A DNA stretch of 64,000 bases, from contig JANBPK010000707.1 in NCBI GenBank assembly GCA_027579435.1, positions 124,001-188,000 of the forward strand. The letters run 5' to 3'. The position numbers were made by a program, and so were the translations under genes. The stretch comes from Candolleomyces eurysporus (Eukaryota; Basidiomycota; Agaricomycetes; Agaricales; Psathyrellaceae). This document shows, piece after piece, positions 48,243-58,476 of this stretch. The notes beneath the pieces were generated by a model. It was not told where the DNA came from. It saw nothing but the letters and a program-made list of their open reading frames with translations, and made no database searches. Every line of letters begins with the position of its first letter. The first letter of the stretch is position 1.

Positions 48243-50100
48243 ATGGATTCTCAAGACATGCCTGGTAAATGGGTACGTGATTTCTATGAAGCCGGCCGGC
48301 GATATCATACACGACTCATAAATGCCCAGATTCAGGTCTACAGTGGAGACTTAGTCCCAGTAATCCTCCAGCTATTCAAGTGCCCCACGCTCAGACCGAT
48401 TGAAGGAGGCAAAGATGGGGAAGACTCACGCCCGTTATACGTTGCAAGATCTGTATCCTCGGTAGGTTACGCTCACTTGAGCTACCGAAAATGCGTCTAA
48501 TGTTAACTATGATCACGCTCGACAGAACGGCTGCTGTACGCTTTTCGATTGCCTCGATTGAGCCTGCTATCATTCCTTACCCAATTCTGCAGACCCTGGG
48601 GAGTGCGGATTTCACATCTCCGGAGCTCGAATACCTCGCGATGGAGCCGACTGTCTCGTAAGGACACACCTCTAATTTCCCGTTGGTTTCTCACTCATTT
48701 TGAGGGCTAGGAACCCAAATTTGAGATACTACTTGGGAATCCTGCGGATTACGAGTGGCGACCGGTAGTAGGGCCGTTCAATATCTCAGAGATCGACAAC
48801 ATGCAGCCCGTGCTGTGAGTTTTGAATCTTTCTCCTTTTTTTTATCAAATATTCATCTGGAACTGCGACGTTCAGAGGTGGTCATTACCACCACGACGGG
48901 ATCATGAGAAACTTATACATCGCGAGGGCGGCGACAGAAGACGGAGGAATTCACTTTGGAAATGTTTCAACTGATAGCTGCGGTACGCGGGCATATCTTC
49001 CTATCATCATTAGGCCTGAACACTGAAAAATTGATTGTAGCATCTATCTGTTATAAAGAGCTGGTCCGGGAGATCGAACGGTTTGAAGTTCTAGTCCATG
49101 CCAATTCCAATAGTGTGAGTTTCCTTTGTGAGCTTCCTCCGATTTCCCACCGCGCAATCCTAACGATGATTCCAGCACGAAGTGAAGGCCCTGATAGGAA
49201 ACTGCCATCTAGGCAACGATTACAGGCTTACCAAGGCCGCTGCACGTTACCCAACTGCCGTCAACTTTGCACGACCCTTTGTCAACGTACCCCGTGTTGC
49301 AGTGGGTCTCAACCACATTGACGCAGGCTTGACAAATACCAGTTGTATTCGCGTTGAATCGTTCGCCTCCAACATCAGAAGGGACCGATTTAAATGCAAT
49401 GGAGTATCCTGGGCCGATGGGATGCTGCACTGGGTGGGGGTCGACTGGATGGCCATAGATGAACCCAATTGGCGAATGGGCGTTTTCAAGTCATCGAACT
49501 ACATGGTCCAGGGGTGGGGTTTGGAGGAACGGGTCACATTTGACGAGCCCTTTTCGGACGGTGCCCCAGTCCTTTTCGCATGTCTGAGCGGCATCGAAAT
49601 GGTAGGAAAGTGGAGCATCCGGATGTACACCACCGACGTAGATCACACGGGGTTCACTGTTGGTATCGCGAACAATGGGGAGGAAGGCGGGTTGTCGGGA
49701 AACCTGATCTCTGCAGCTGTGACTTGGATTGCCATTCCAGGGAGCGAATCCGTGAGGAAAAAGAACGTTTGGATTGGGAAATTCTCCACGGACATGGGGA
49801 GCCCTTTTGATCTGGACAAATGTGGTCCTGGCGGATGGCGAGGCAATGTCGACTTCGGGATCGAGTTCCGCAGGACGCCGAAGATCTTCGTTGGATTTCG
49901 TCAAATTTGCTGCTCTAATGAAAAAAAACCTTCGCGTTCAGACGAGCATTTCAAAAGCGACTACTTCCGGGATGGATTGGGAGCTAGGCAAGTGGTGGGA
50001 CACCAAGTTACTCAGCGCTGGAGCGAATTTCCTTGCAATTGATGCAGAAGGAATCGAGGGCTCTAGCTCTCCTATCGGATCAAGTGAGCCAGGGTCTTAG
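48243..50100 (+). CDS. DM9-H-type lectin fusion protein, copy 4 (frameshift in A8 run)
   Basis: Exons 48243-48272, 48330-48461, 48526-48535, 48593-48657, 48711-48814, 48876-48982, 49041-49114 and 49176 onward. The domain order equals copies 1-3. In the third H-type lectin domain the run of eight A at 49921-49928 has one A more than the frame needs (the other copies have no such run). As written, translation leaves the lectin frame and stops at 50042. The sister frame keeps the family's ending (SGMDWELGKW, LSAGANFLAIDA) and runs on to a stop at 50100, a longer tail than in copies 1-3. Either a homopolymer read error or a recent inactivating or truncating mutation. Groups with copy 1 by start context and intron sites. 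Confidence 0.8.
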
Positions 50101-50294
50101 TACGTTGAATCTATACCTATAAGTAGCAGCAGCAGCCCTTAGTATGTCGCTATCGTGATCTCGTTGCAAATTTCAACAAAGTTGCCATTCGAAGCGAGCT
50201 TAATGAATTACCTCGGGGAAACTGGCATTTGCTTTATAACCACTCTAATCGATACCATCACTGGGTCGCACCCCAGCACTAAGCCCTTGAGCGA

Positions 50295-51411
50295 ATGGAC
50301 GAACTGGCCCAGATTTCCGGACGCGGTGTGGATGATGTGCTCGACCCCAGTGAGTCCGAATCACAATGTCGCTTTCTGATTATATTAGGAAAGTGCAGTG
50401 CCAACTGGAGCTGACTCTAATCTCCTTCCCATCACCTCATTTCTCCATTGTCATGCTGCAGCGATTGCCATCCTCGCACCGTTATTGAAGAATAATTCTA
50501 TAGCGATCAAGGAGACTCCTCTAAAGACGTTCCAGTATGGTCCAACTGAGAGACACAAGTTGGATGTCTACTACCCCCTAACACCTCACCACTCAGGCAA
50601 AACGCCCGTCCTCTTCTTCATCTACGGCGGCTCTTTCACGACAGGCGAACGCAACCTCAACGCCAAATTCGGCTTGGTCTACGCCAACCTTGGAGCCTTC
50701 TTCGCCCGTCAAGGCATCGTCACAGTCGTCCCAGACTACCGGCTCGTGCCTAACGTCGTGTATCCACAACCTGTAGAGGACATCCGAGATGCGATGGAAT
50801 GGGTGCTCCAGAACCCCAGTTCCCTACTCCCCGATAGTGATGGTAGTGATGGCTCAGCAGGAGGAGGGGCAGCACTAGGAGCGTTACAGCTCGACAAACT
50901 GTTCATTCTAGGCCACTCCGCCGGAGCCTTCCATGCCGCCAGCCTCCTATTCAACCCAGACATCTTACCCCTCGACTCAAGCTCCAACTCGGGCTTACGC
51001 TCCAAGATCGGTGGAGGAGCTCTAAGCGGCGGCCCATACGATCTATCCGCAGTCGAAAGCGGGAATCCAAGGGGCGACTTGTACCAAACCTACTTTGGGA
51101 GTGTCGAGGAGGCGAAGAGGAACGACATCTTGGCACTCGTCAATCGTTTCCCCCAGAGCGAGTTGGGGAAGCTGCCCGATATCGTTCTGATCAAGGCCGG
51201 GGAGGAACCAAAGTTCTTGGACGAAGCATCTGAAGAGTTGAAGAAGGTCTTGTCGAAGAGGCTTGAGAGAGACCAGAAGATAATCGTAGCGGCGAGACAT
51301 AACCACATCAGCATCAATTGGGCATTAGGGATAGGGGAGGGAGAGGAGTGGGCGTACGAGTTGGCGGATTGGATTTGGAGTAAGATAGGGGGAAGAAGGC
51401 TAGACCTCTGA
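50295..51411 (+). CDS. Alpha/beta hydrolase (esterase / kynurenine formamidase-like)
   Basis: Two exons: 50295-50349 (MDELAQISGRGVDDVLDP) and 50399-51411, joined across a 49-bp intron to form an ATG codon at the junction. The second exon alone has no ATG at its head, which supports this start. Serine hydrolase of the alpha/beta fold: oxyanion loop FFIYGGSFTTGER (G-G-S in place of the common HGGG), then VVPDYRLVP typical of this branch, nucleophile elbow GHSAG, acid region near AGEEPKFLDE and a catalytic His in ARHNHIS. About 355 residues. Related to carboxylesterase / BD-FAE / kynurenine formamidase-like proteins; substrate undetermined. Ends 174 bp from the convergent methyltransferase gene. 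Confidence 0.8.
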
Positions 51412-51585
51412 TTAGCAAGAATCAATGCGAGTAGAGAATTAATATTCAATCGTGCTGGTACCCTGTCTTTCACCAGTTTGAGGATCGGGAGAGCGGCACT
51501 CGGATATCGAGAGAAAATGACTCCCATTAGTCGGTAAGATAATAAGCGTGCGTAGATTAACAACATAGGTACGTGTAGTCTAGTT

Positions 51586-52893
51586 TCAAGCAGAAAGCTG
51601 GCGAGGGTGGCGGCTAGGGGTGTCCTTGATAAAGACGTTGCTACCCTTGACGTTGAGGAACGAGTACTGTGAGAGGTAAAATTAGCAATCAAACTCGAGG
51701 TCAAGGTTTCGTTACGCACCTCTGCCAATTCTGGCTTCGTGTTGTAGTTTTGGTAGACCAGATTGGGCTGAACAATCGTTAATGCAATGTTAGAGAAAGA
51801 TTCACGGTCTGGTACTGACCTCGGTCCAGAAGGGGCGCAGTCCGGCGGCTTCGAGCATCTCCCACCAAGACAAGAACTGAGCGAAGCTCTTCTTCCAGAT
51901 ATGAATCTCGAGTTGCAGTTGACCGAATGGAAGAGGGAGACCAGAGTTGATGTAGGGCTTGATAAGAGTAGTGAGGGTTTCGAACTCCCAGCCTTCAATG
52001 TCAATCTTGAGGATGTCGATGTGGTCATGACCTAGAGCCACAACATCAGTTTCCGCAGACGATACGGGGTTCTACCATCGAGACGTACCGTTCATCTTCA
52101 TCAACGTTTCCAGCGTGTACATGGGAGGATCGTCTTCAGGGCCGTGGTTGTCTTCGCCGCCCAAAGCATAGGCGTTGAAGTGAGTACGTGCTTGCAAGTT
52201 GGAAGGAATCTCAGGGCCGAACGACTTGACGCTGAAGTCATATCCCCAAATTTGACAGTGTTTTGTGTTCTTCAGAATTTCAGCCTCGAAAGACGATTCG
52301 TAGTTGATACCTATGAACGGGCTCAGCGCCAAACAAAGCAAGGTTGAGAGGTGGAACACGAACCGAAAGAATAGACAACGCAGTCGGGTTTGTCCTTGAG
52401 TCGCGACAGACCGCAAACCCATTTTCCACCATCACCGAGAGCACCCAAGCGTTCGATTTCGTGAGGGCAATTGAACGCCGCAGGGAAGAAGTCCCCTGTA
52501 TAAAATGTGAGCCCATTGTCGCCACGTCAACTCATCCAAGCTCAGACCAACGTACAGACAGTGTAAGGCGGCCAAGGCTCCACGTCAGGAGGGAAGCTGC
52601 AAGACGCTTTAAGAGAAGCTATCAAAAGAATAATGAAACTTTGCCACGTACAGCGCGATATCGTTGGGGGTTGGCCCAAACTTCTGGATGAGCCCCGCTC
52701 TGTACTCCAAGTTCTTGTCGTATATCTCGTTCGACTGCCTCACGCGACTTTCGAGATCAGCACTCTTTGTCGGTAGACGACCAAGAGGTACTGCGCCTGG
52801 TCCATCGTAAGGCATCAGCAGATAGACCGTGGTCAAGATCGCGACCACGACCAGGACCGAATAGAGGGGGTGTCTCTGCCAAAAGCTAGGCAT
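51586..52893 (-). CDS. METTL24-like type II membrane methyltransferase
   Basis: Start 52893 (MPSFWQRHPLYSVLVVVAIL) gives a short cytosolic tail and one membrane helix. The lumenal domain has GDGGKWVCGLSRLKD, then VVYSFG joined by an intron to INYESSFEAEIL, the pattern of the METTL24 / Methyltransf_22 family. IDILKIDIEGWEFETL (an FkbM-like acidic motif) and LQLEIHIW follow. The last exons read NLVYQNYNTKPELAE and then a short tail ending near RHPRQLSA, stop at 51586. About six exons. SAM-dependent methyl transfer in the secretory pathway is inferred; the acceptor is unknown. A GTCAC-type inverted repeat lies about 0.6 kb upstream. Confidence 0.78.
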
Positions 52894-53799
52894 CGTCGTT
52901 GTCGTTGTTGTGGAGAATGTAGGGCACGTCGTCGAAAGGTGTGGTGGACGGTTTGCTGGCTAGGTGCCCCACAGTTGAATGTGGTCGGATAGCAGTGGGT
53001 GACAGCGAGGCGAATGCAAGGCCGGCTGTTTTTCTTTCCCATCACATTCCACTTGCCTCTTTCGTCGCCGGTCGAGCTGACTGTCACTCTCCTGACTGAG
53101 ACCGGTCTGACTACGGAACTACGCTCTCCTGAAACTCATCTCCCAAGCGACAACGGTATTTCAGGGCATTTTATCCATTGCTGGGCTGCCCTGATCGTCC
53201 AGAAGCCAGGAACAATGTCCATTGGTGCCGCACTTATTGGTCGTCGTCCGAACTTCTCGCGAACCATCTGGTTTTGTTTTTAATTCTCGCGGTGCCGGGA
53301 CCAGCAGGAATTGATTTATTGGGCACGGTATGCACTAAAGATTTTGCCCTGTGATAGAACGCGGCGCATCATTCCTCATTCTGACAGCATGCCCATTCCC
53401 TTGGTTTTCCTTACCCAGCACTAATTCAACCCTGGTTCGTCGAAAGTGGTGCACTACAACCTTCAGGGTCTTGGTCAGTCACACAATGTCACGCTTTTTG
53501 GCGGGAAAGCGTGACGGGTGTGACGGTTGACCGAAATTCTTTTCGTTCAAAATTTGGCGGAAAAAAAGGAATTTAAGGTGCCATAGGTCAATGAATGCAA
53601 AGGTAATAGCATGCCCTTGAATTTGACGAAGGGAGCATGAAATGAGAAAGTGACCGAATGAGGGGCCTGACCGAATCAGTAGTTGACGATAGGATGGTCC
53701 ACCTTCAAGCGGGACCGATGCTGAACGAGTCTAGCGAGCAACTAAGCGTAAGGGGTTCGCCCGCTTCCATGCCCTTGACCGTTGCCCCGCTCCCCTGTC
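52894..53799. other. Intergenic with dispersed repeat pieces
   Basis: Upstream region of the methyltransferase. It contains a CGTCC..AACTTCTCGCG..AATTCTCGCGGTGC-type stretch (about 53240-53300) that recurs in degraded form near 54725 and 54960, and the GTCAC-type inverted repeat. No gene seen. Confidence 0.45.
53478..53524. repeat. GTCAC-type imperfect inverted repeat, copy 3
   Basis: The left arm GTCACACAATGTCACGCTTT is an imperfect reverse complement of the right arm AAAGCGTGACGGGTGTGAC, around TTGGCGGG. This is the best-preserved of three related copies in the window. Confidence 0.7.
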
Positions 53800-54115
53800 A
53801 GTATTTATTCTCCCCCTCCTCTTCCACGAGTTTTACTTGCATGGTGTCCCACTGTCCCCTGTGTGGTGTCCGCCGACTACTACGGTCCTGACACCTTGCG
53901 GCATCTGGCGATTAAATTGTTTTGCTGCTCGCAGAACGGCCCTTTCCTGGTGTATCTCAGGACTCGAGATGCCGCATGGTGTTTAACGGTTTCAATGACC
54001 ACGGCTGTACTCTATGACCATGAGCAAGCTGATTGACTTCATTGGGACGCCGCTGCAAGAAATAACGGTAGTGCTCTATCAACATCGACGATCGGCTCGG
54101 AAATAACTTGGAGAG
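53800..54115 (+). pseudogene. Relic of DUF6533-like gene, 5' exons
   Basis: Similar to the start of the gene at 55645: CT-rich leader, a degraded first exon (GTCCGCCGACTACTACGG..), then SMTTAVLYDHE matching the second exon (SMTAVVLYDH). No ATG-led frame continues and the later exons are absent. A truncated duplicate. Confidence 0.6.
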
Positions 54116-55644
54116 CTCGACTCTCTCATGGTCTACCGACTAGAGCGCAACTTGGATTGTTGCAGGTGAAATTAATCTGCGTGCCATCCCTCTGTGCTGG
54201 CACACGACTCTCAAACCAGAGTCCCTCGTCCTTTCCCTACGCGTCTAGGGGGAAAAANTGCCTTACATCATGTAACGGTGCTCGGTGAGGGGAGGAGTGA
54301 CCCATCAAAGGTATTTTGAGGGATCAAAGAGCTCATACTCGGTCCCGGATGCCGCCTGTCTGTAAGCGCCCCTCCGTTCTGAGACCGTGAATTCGGCAGC
54401 CTCGAAACACATCTCCCACATCGACTTGGGATAGGATATCAGTCTGCACATATAATACCACAAGTTGAGTTTTCGTCGTTTCGGCTGCAGATCGAAGTGG
54501 AGAAGGAGTTTGCGATCTCAAAGAAAAGGTTGAGACAATTAGCTATGAACACCGCTTGTATGGTATCAGTATTCGTCATGCAACCCGCGGCGGCCGGCGA
54601 TAGGCGCTAACACAGTAAGCAATGGTTTGGGCCTTCCCATATTAGATCTGTCGTAGCACCAGGCGGGATTGACATCATTTCAGTGATGAATGAGAGTTCG
54701 GAGCATCGAAACCTTTGGTGAAATTGCTCGTCCAAACTTCTCGCGAAGCTTACCTCAATTTGTTCTTAATTCGTCAAGTGGTGTTGAATTGTGGCAAGCA
54801 TTGCGAATACCTAGAATTCGGAGAGCGTTTTCATTTTCTGTCTCTGTCAAGCCGCGATCGGAGCAAGTTTGAAGTTCCCCGTTTCTTATTTCACAGGCAA
54901 CCAGGATAGACTTATGGTGTTGCTGGGCAGTATTGATCGATATCATGTATCCCCTTGGTCGTCGTCCTTTTCGCGAAGCATCTCGATTTAAATTCTCGCG
55001 GTGCTGTCAGAGGCTGCCAGACAGGAATTCGAGTTCGAATCTTCCGCCATAGAGCGCGACACCAAACACAATGGATTGTTCTGAGGAACGCATAAACCGT
55101 TCGTTACCTTGGTTCTCGTGAGCTATGGTCATCCGTACCCATAACCAGGGGCCTCCAGTGCGCCGCCAAAGCAACTATCTCTCTGCAACCAAGGCATCTC
55201 ACCAATTTCAGCTTTATACGGGTCTCAAGAAGCCACCAATCTATTTGACACCAGGAGATCTGGCAACTGGCGAAAGGACCCACACTCGAAATAATCAAAA
55301 TACATCTACTCGCGCACTACCTATTTGCTACCTATCTACAGCAGGTGCATACTAGAGGGGTACATTGGATCAATACCGTTCAGAGCGCTAGCGGCGGTCC
55401 AGATGGGTCCTGGGAACCATGATATATCCATGTATGTAATCTAGTGATGGCCGACCAACCCCACACACACGTTCGAGCGGGAGCAATCCTAACGCAAGTT
55501 TGCCCTTTTCAAATAAAGCCTGACAGGCTTCACAGGCCCCTATGCCAACACCCACACGACGCCTGAGCCGTGCCCCTGCCAGTGAGGAGGTTTCTTTCTC
55601 TTCCTCCTCGTTCGCTCCTTTTCTTGCATGCTCTCCCCCTTGTA
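54116..55644. other. Intergenic, repeat fragments, no gene
   Basis: About 1.5 kb holding degraded direct repeats (AACTTCTCGCGAAG at about 54735; CTTTTCGCGAAGCATCTCG at about 54968) and one N (about 54258). Short frames have no recognisable content. The right end is the leader of the first intact DUF6533-like gene. Confidence 0.4.
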
Positions 55645-57531
55645 ATGTTCGCCGATTCCAATGATCCTGACGCTCAGCGTCTGGCTTTTGAAGCAATGGC
55701 ACGCGCTACTCAAACATCGAGTCTCTTCTGGGGTAAGGCGAAGCAAATGTGGTCGCGCTGTGCAGCCTGTACTTTTGAACCGAACGCTAACTTGTAGTCT
55801 CTATCTCTCGCTGCAGTGGCGATGACAGTAGTTGTCCTCTACGACCACGGTGAGCGTGCTCGCAGGCATACAGATTTGGGGGTTAACGGTGGTTTAATCC
55901 GTCAGTATCGACTTTCGACTTGGAGGTACGGTCTCTTGTCTTCTGAGTATTTTGCCAAGAGTATAATCGGGTTTGTTATAGGTGGAATTGGTCTGGGTGC
56001 GCATGGCATTCGACTTGCAAAATCAGGATTTCCGCTCATGGTTTCTGACTTTTAGAGAAGAAAATGGTCGCTCGTTAAAGTGCTCTACCTTATTGTGAGC
56101 TCCTCGTCCCTTTCAAGATCGAATTCATGGCTTACCCATCTCCATCCCCATCGCCTCAAGAATCGTTATCTCCCGGCCGCCGCATTTCTGTAAGCCTCGA
56201 CAGTTTCCTGTAACCATGAACATGGGCTGACAGCCAAAAAAAAANCATTGTCAGCTATGGCTCTGCCCGTAATTACCTTTCGCTTATATGCCGCCATCCT
56301 CTCCAATCAACCAGCATTTATACAGTTATAGCCTGGGTTTCGAATGAACGATTTAGTGAAGTAAGATCGGTCTCGGTCTCCTCATTCATTCCTAACTGAC
56401 TCGACTTTCGTCCGCAGCTGTACGTCACCCCTTTCTCTCGCATCTACTACTTCTTTGGACATACTGGTCCCAGTAAAGCTAAGACTAAGGGCGCACCTCC
56501 AGATGTACGTCCCCACGGTTTTTTCGCTCCAAAAGCTTGCAGCAGAACTCACAAAAGAGACCCCAGGTCCTTCGTTTGCCCGTGTTCAAACGTGGCTATC
56601 TATCATTGCTCTCATCGCTATGCAAGGTGCGTGCNGNATACCCCCTTTTTTGAGCGAATGTGAACTGATTCTTCTTCAACAGCGATTATGGTACACCGGA
56701 TTGTCTGCATGTACAGTTACAACCGCAGGGTCATTGTAGGCCTCCTCATTGGATATGGAGCCATTTTTATAAGTGGCGTTGTCATCGGCGGGCTGACTAT
56801 GCGAGTCAACAGCAGTGAGTGTCAATGCGGATTCTTCCTCTTGATTTTTTTTTNGGCTGGAGCCGCTAGCTAAGAAACTTTATTATAGTACCTTTTATTG
56901 TCTCACCCTCTATCCGCGTCTGCTTCCCCGAAGGGATCCCATCGTTCAACGTGGCGAATTGGTTTCTTATGATGGCGTTCGATCTGACTATATTCGCTTT
57001 GGCTGTCTCCGAGGCTATCCGGTATATTAAGGAATCGAGGAACCTGCATAATACTGGCATTTTTGCGGGAACTAGGTTTGCTAGGCAGGGGACGATGATT
57101 CGGATTTTGCTGAGGGATAGTATTGTGTTTCCTCTGATGTGAGTTTGCCATTTCTACTCAGCGTCGGCATTCTAGTAATCGCTTTGCGCTCAATATAGCG
57201 GGCTATTGATCTGTGTATTCAACATACTAGCCAATTATGTCTTGGTGAGCAACCCTCTCTTCCTGGCACTTCCGGCAGAAATCAAACATTGCACTTGTAG
57301 GTCATGGCCGTCGGCTACATGCTCGTCATAACAACCGTCGCCTCACCTATCCTCGGATGCCGCCTCATCCTCCACCTACGCGACGCCTACTACCAACCTT
57401 TCAAAAGCGAATTCGACAGAGCGGACCGCGTCGACGTTCCGATAGACGAGATGCCTTCATTTGCTTTACAGTCGACGAGTCACTCATCGAATAGAAGATC
57501 CAGTCGGACGAGTACGGAAGCCGTGCCATGA
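55645..57531 (+). CDS. DUF6533-like multi-pass membrane protein, copy 1
   Basis: Many short exons. The first, MFADSNDPDAQRLAFEAMAR, ends in LFW. VAMTVVVLYDH, a 20-bp exon (55906-55925, STFDLE) and a 15-bp exon (55982-55996, VELVW) build the DUF6533 core YDH-x(n)-E-VELVW. KWSLVKVLYLI, NRYLPAAAFL and AWVSNERFSE follow, then the helix VHRIVCMYSYNRRVIVGLLI. The third part reads ANWFLMMAFDLTIFALAVSE, TMIRILLRDSIVFPLM and VGYMLVITTVASPILGCRLI. The tail is polar and Ser-rich. About seven membrane helices. Family function unknown; expansions are typical of agaricomycetes. N calls at about 56245, 56635 and 56854 lie in or near introns. The middle exons (56410-56630) are least certain. Confidence 0.7.
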
Positions 57532-57619
57532 AATTGATTTATATTACTATTTACTTACCTACATTCCTCTAATGTGAGTGGCTTGTCTTGCTGTGGTGGC
57601 CGTACTCTAATAAATGCTG

Positions 57620-57965
57620 GGTATGGTCCTGATAGTGGTCTCTTATTCCGCATATTCAACGTGCCGGGGAATCACGTCTTGGTTAGTATCTATAACCCTT
57701 TTACTGCATGACCTAGATATTCAGAACTCAATACACATCGTAATCTAGTTCGATTGTGCCGTGTATCTGGTCGTCATCACGGCCCCCGCCTGTCCAGTTC
57801 CCGGACGCCGACCTTACCCGCGCAATGTGTAATACCAACCCCTTGCCGAAGATTCGACTATGCCCGTTCGGAGGATCCGGTGGAAACGCTCGCGTTGACA
57901 TTGCCGACATTGAATAGAAAGACCAACTCGAAGTCAGGGGATCATGATTTATATGATGATTAGGT
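57620..57965 (+). pseudogene. Relic of DUF6533-like gene, 3' exons
   Basis: Directly after copy 1 a second, decayed version of its last exons occurs: LFRIFNVPGNHVL parallels LICVFNILANYVL, then AVYLVVITAPACPVPG parallels VGYMLVITTVASPILG, followed by an early stop and shifted frames. It marks a former unit boundary in this tandem array. Confidence 0.6.
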
Positions 57966-58443
57966 CCGGTTGGTTGTTGAACCTGAGGGTTGAGGAATGG
58001 ATTGTATTCCCTGATCCATCAGCCGCTTACCTACACGTACGCGATACTTACTCCAATCACAATTTATCTGATCGCAATCCTGCGTGGAACCAGGCGCCCG
58101 AATGAATGAATGAATGCGTTGGAATTAACTCAGGCTAAATCTATTTCTGCGGACCGCCGAAAGCACCAATAGCTTGAAGTCAACGGTGAAAGACCCCCTC
58201 CTGAACCCAGATGGGGTGAAAAAAGCACACACCAGCCAGTGCTGGAGTCACGATTGCGAGGAATGAGCCTGTCAAATTATATTTATACGCTCGGCAGGGT
58301 TGGGTGAAAGCCGTAAGCCTAGGCCAGTCCCTTCATCTAACCTATTGCCCCCGCGAGTCAGAATGCGCTAGTACCACCCTGAAAAGCTCGCCAACGATGG
58401 AACGTCGACCTTCCAGCAAAGACTTTGCTTTCCCCTCTTTTCA

Positions 58444-58459
58444 CAAGCGCTAGCGCTTG
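58444..58459. promoter_or_regulatory. Perfect 16-bp palindrome in 5' leader
   Basis: CAAGCGCTAGCGCTTG, ending 17 bp before the ATG at 58477. The same core AGCGCTAGCGCT recurs just before the next paralogue (60830-60843). Location in the leader suggests a conserved regulatory or RNA hairpin element; this is inference. Confidence 0.5.
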
Positions 58460-58476
58460 CATGCTTCCTCCCGGCC

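Larger units (their letters stand above)
40445..50270 (+). repeat. Tandem segmental repeat carrying four lectin genes
   Basis: Head-to-tail units of 2.3-2.7 kb (start codons at 40820, 43124, 45842, 48243). Besides coding sequence, each unit copies a 5' flank (CGATATCG-containing block just before the ATG) and a 3' flank (TCGCTATCG..TTTCGTCG and ACTTGCCATT block after the stop, near 42745, 45045, 47695, 50145). A truncated extra 5' flank lies at about 40445-40520. Unequal crossing-over is the simplest origin. Confidence 0.85.

Noticed and set aside
55015..55050. tRNA-like B-box (GAGTTCGAATC)
   Set aside because: No A-box or acceptor-stem pairing found upstream at the right distance.
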